Assembly (NCBI GenBank): GCA_002393705.1 | Contig: DGTH01000176.1 | Location: forward strand, 1 to 15,598 | Reading direction: 5' to 3' | DNA from: Prevotella sp. UBA4341 | Lineage (GTDB): Bacteria > Bacteroidota > Bacteroidia > Bacteroidales > Bacteroidaceae | Length of the DNA: 15,598 bases | Shown: piece after piece, positions 14,953 through 15,598 of the stretch | Position numbering within the stretch: the stretch's first letter is position 1 | Layout: each line of letters begins with the position of its first letter | Position numbers and translations under genes: made by a program | Notes under the pieces: model-generated | The model's input: only the letters and a program-made list of their open reading frames with translations | Told to the model about the DNA's origin: nothing | Database searches by the model: none

Positions 14953-15455
14953 ATTTCCAATAATCCTTCTGGGATGTGCATTGTTATCTTTCTGTTTGTC
15001 ATGTCGATGTCGGTGATGAGGCCGTCGTTGGCAGGAATGAGGCGGCCGTCCTCTAGACAGAAGAGCAGGTTCATCGTCGTATCGTCGATGTCGGCGATGC
15101 GGCCCACGGCGGCGGCTCCTTTTGCTTCGACGATGTCGAAGCCTACTAAACTCAGGAGCGAGGGTTGCTCGTCAGCAGGTGCCAACGCGTGGGGAAACCA
15201 CACGTCGCAGTTGGTCAGCTCGGCGGCGCGCTGCTGCGTGTCTATGTCGCAAAACTTCACCAGGGCCACCGTGTCGGAGCGGAAGCGGTACTCCTCCATG
15301 AAGAAGGGTACCAGCAGGCCCTCCACCTCGAGCACGAGGTAGTCGGCCTCCACGCGGTCGAAGACATCGTCGGTGAACTGGAACGTCACCTCGCCCTTCA
15401 CTCCGTGGGCTTTGCCTATGCGGCCTATTTTGTAGCAGTCTTCTTTCTTGATCAT
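14949..15455 (-). CDS. rimM: Ribosome maturation factor RimM
   Basis: A 168-residue protein that binds ribosomal protein S19 and the 30S head during 16S rRNA processing. The N-terminal RimM domain (about 7-90) begins with YKIGRIGKAHGVKGEVTF (8-25). The C-terminal PRC-barrel (about 100-166) has LVGFDIVEAKG, VGRIADIDD, LIPANDGLITDIDM and ends at IPEGLLEI. The ATG at 15453-15455 gives the expected start. It is preceded by a C-rich CCCCT of the family B repeat rather than the A-rich sequence usual in this phylum, which is an odd setting for initiation. The stop overlaps the dxr start by 4 bases. murA ends 44 bases upstream, so rimM is probably co-transcribed with it. Confidence 0.96.
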   Translation of the reverse strand: MIKKEDCYKIGRIGKAHGVKGEVTFQFTDDVFDRVEADYLVLEVEGLLVPFFMEEYRFRSDTVALVKFCDIDTQQRAAELTNCDVWFPHALAPADEQPSLLSLVGFDIVEAKGAAAVGRIADIDDTTMNLLFCLEDGRLIPANDGLITDIDMTNRKITMHIPEGLLEI

Positions 15456-15509
15456 AGGGGTTCTGGGTAATTCTGGGGCTACTGGGTATTTTTTGGTAAT
15501 TATGGGGCT
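15456..15509 (-). repeat. Family B repeat and 15-base direct repeat between murA and rimM
   Basis: Two copies of GGTAATTNTGGGGCT (plus strand, 15466-15480 and 15495-15509) differ at one base, and their starts are 29 bases apart. Between them is CTACTGGGTATTTTTT. The coding strand contains AGTAGCCCC, the unit seen before tyrS. The second copy covers the murA stop codon and its last two codons. Plus-strand G runs at 15457-15460, 15465-15467, 15475-15478 and 15484-15486 have spacings of 4, 7 and 5, compatible with a G-quadruplex. Confidence 0.75.
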
Positions 15510-15598
15510 CGCTTGATGCTTGCGCCTAAGGCGTTGAGTCGTGCTTCTATGTTCTCGTAGCCACGGTCTATCTGCTCAATGTTGTCAATGCGGCTGGT
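15500..15598 (-). CDS. murA: UDP-N-acetylglucosamine 1-carboxyvinyltransferase, C-terminal fragment (cut by window edge)
   Basis: The last 32 codons of a gene entering from the right edge. They read [19 protein letters not shown], then [13 protein letters not shown] and TAA. The phrase 'IDRGYE(N/R)I...RL..LGA.I.R' is the standard C-terminus of MurA, which transfers enolpyruvate from PEP to UDP-GlcNAc in the first committed step of peptidoglycan synthesis in the cytoplasm. The catalytic cysteine lies outside the window. The final Ala-Pro and stop codon coincide with a copy of a 15-base direct repeat shared with the spacer, so the extreme end may have been altered by the repeat. murA-rimM adjacency is common in Bacteroidales, which supports the call. 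Confidence 0.9.
   Translation of the reverse strand, partial: TSRIDNIEQIDRGYENIEARLNALGASIKRAP

Noticed and set aside
14209..15342. Long plus-strand open frame of 377 codons
   Set aside because: It lies antisense across dxr and rimM, both with complete family motifs on the minus strand. Its protein has no recognisable domain and the composition expected of a codon-shadow frame.

Overview
The window looks like a core-genome segment of a Prevotella-like member of the Bacteroidota. The evidence is the gene order murA-rimM-dxr-rseP, the rnpA-yidD pair sitting beside a hemD-like gene and a DUF4271 membrane protein instead of rpmH, the Bacteroidota-type promoters (TTTG, about 20 bases, TAnnTTTG), the general lack of Shine-Dalgarno sequences, and proteins that resemble Prevotella/Bacteroides versions throughout. 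All 14 genes I accept, including the two cut by the window edges, are on the minus strand, so transcription runs from high to low coordinates. I see no tRNA, rRNA, CRISPR array, IS element or prophage.

Read in the direction of transcription there are four blocks. (1) 15598-12309: the end of murA (peptidoglycan precursor synthesis), then rimM (30S maturation), dxr (isoprenoid precursor synthesis) and rseP (intramembrane protease), probably one operon started outside the window. (2) 12213-6975: a promoter, then an outer-membrane beta-barrel/TonB-receptor-like protein, a LytS-type histidine kinase, a LytTR response regulator and xerD. The first two genes overlap by 4 bases (ATGA). This is a compact envelope-sensing unit followed by the chromosome-dimer recombinase. 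(3) 6905-3988: a promoter, a large secreted M16 zinc protease and a strong intrinsic terminator. (4) 3990-1: a promoter overlapping that terminator, then metK, DUF4271, hemD-like, rnpA, yidD and tyrS (first 16 codons only), very closely packed.

The features that ordinary genes do not explain are in the spacers. Two families of short tandem repeat fill the spacers within the presumed operons. Family A has a 7-8 base unit, CGTAAAT/CGAAAAT on the coding strand. It occurs before metK, DUF4271, the response regulator and rseP. Family B has a 9-base unit, AGTAGCCCC on the coding strand. It occurs before tyrS and rimM and leaves G-run arrays, possible G-quadruplexes, on the template strand. Every intra-operon gap of 28 bases or more holds one family or the other, always in the same orientation to transcription, and the repeats often run into the stop codon of the preceding gene.

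A second notable signal is a pair of 11-base direct repeats, 22 bases apart start to start, just upstream of the -33 element of the beta-barrel/two-component operon. That geometry is typical of binding sites for LytTR regulators, and such a regulator is encoded in this operon, so autoregulation is a concrete hypothesis.
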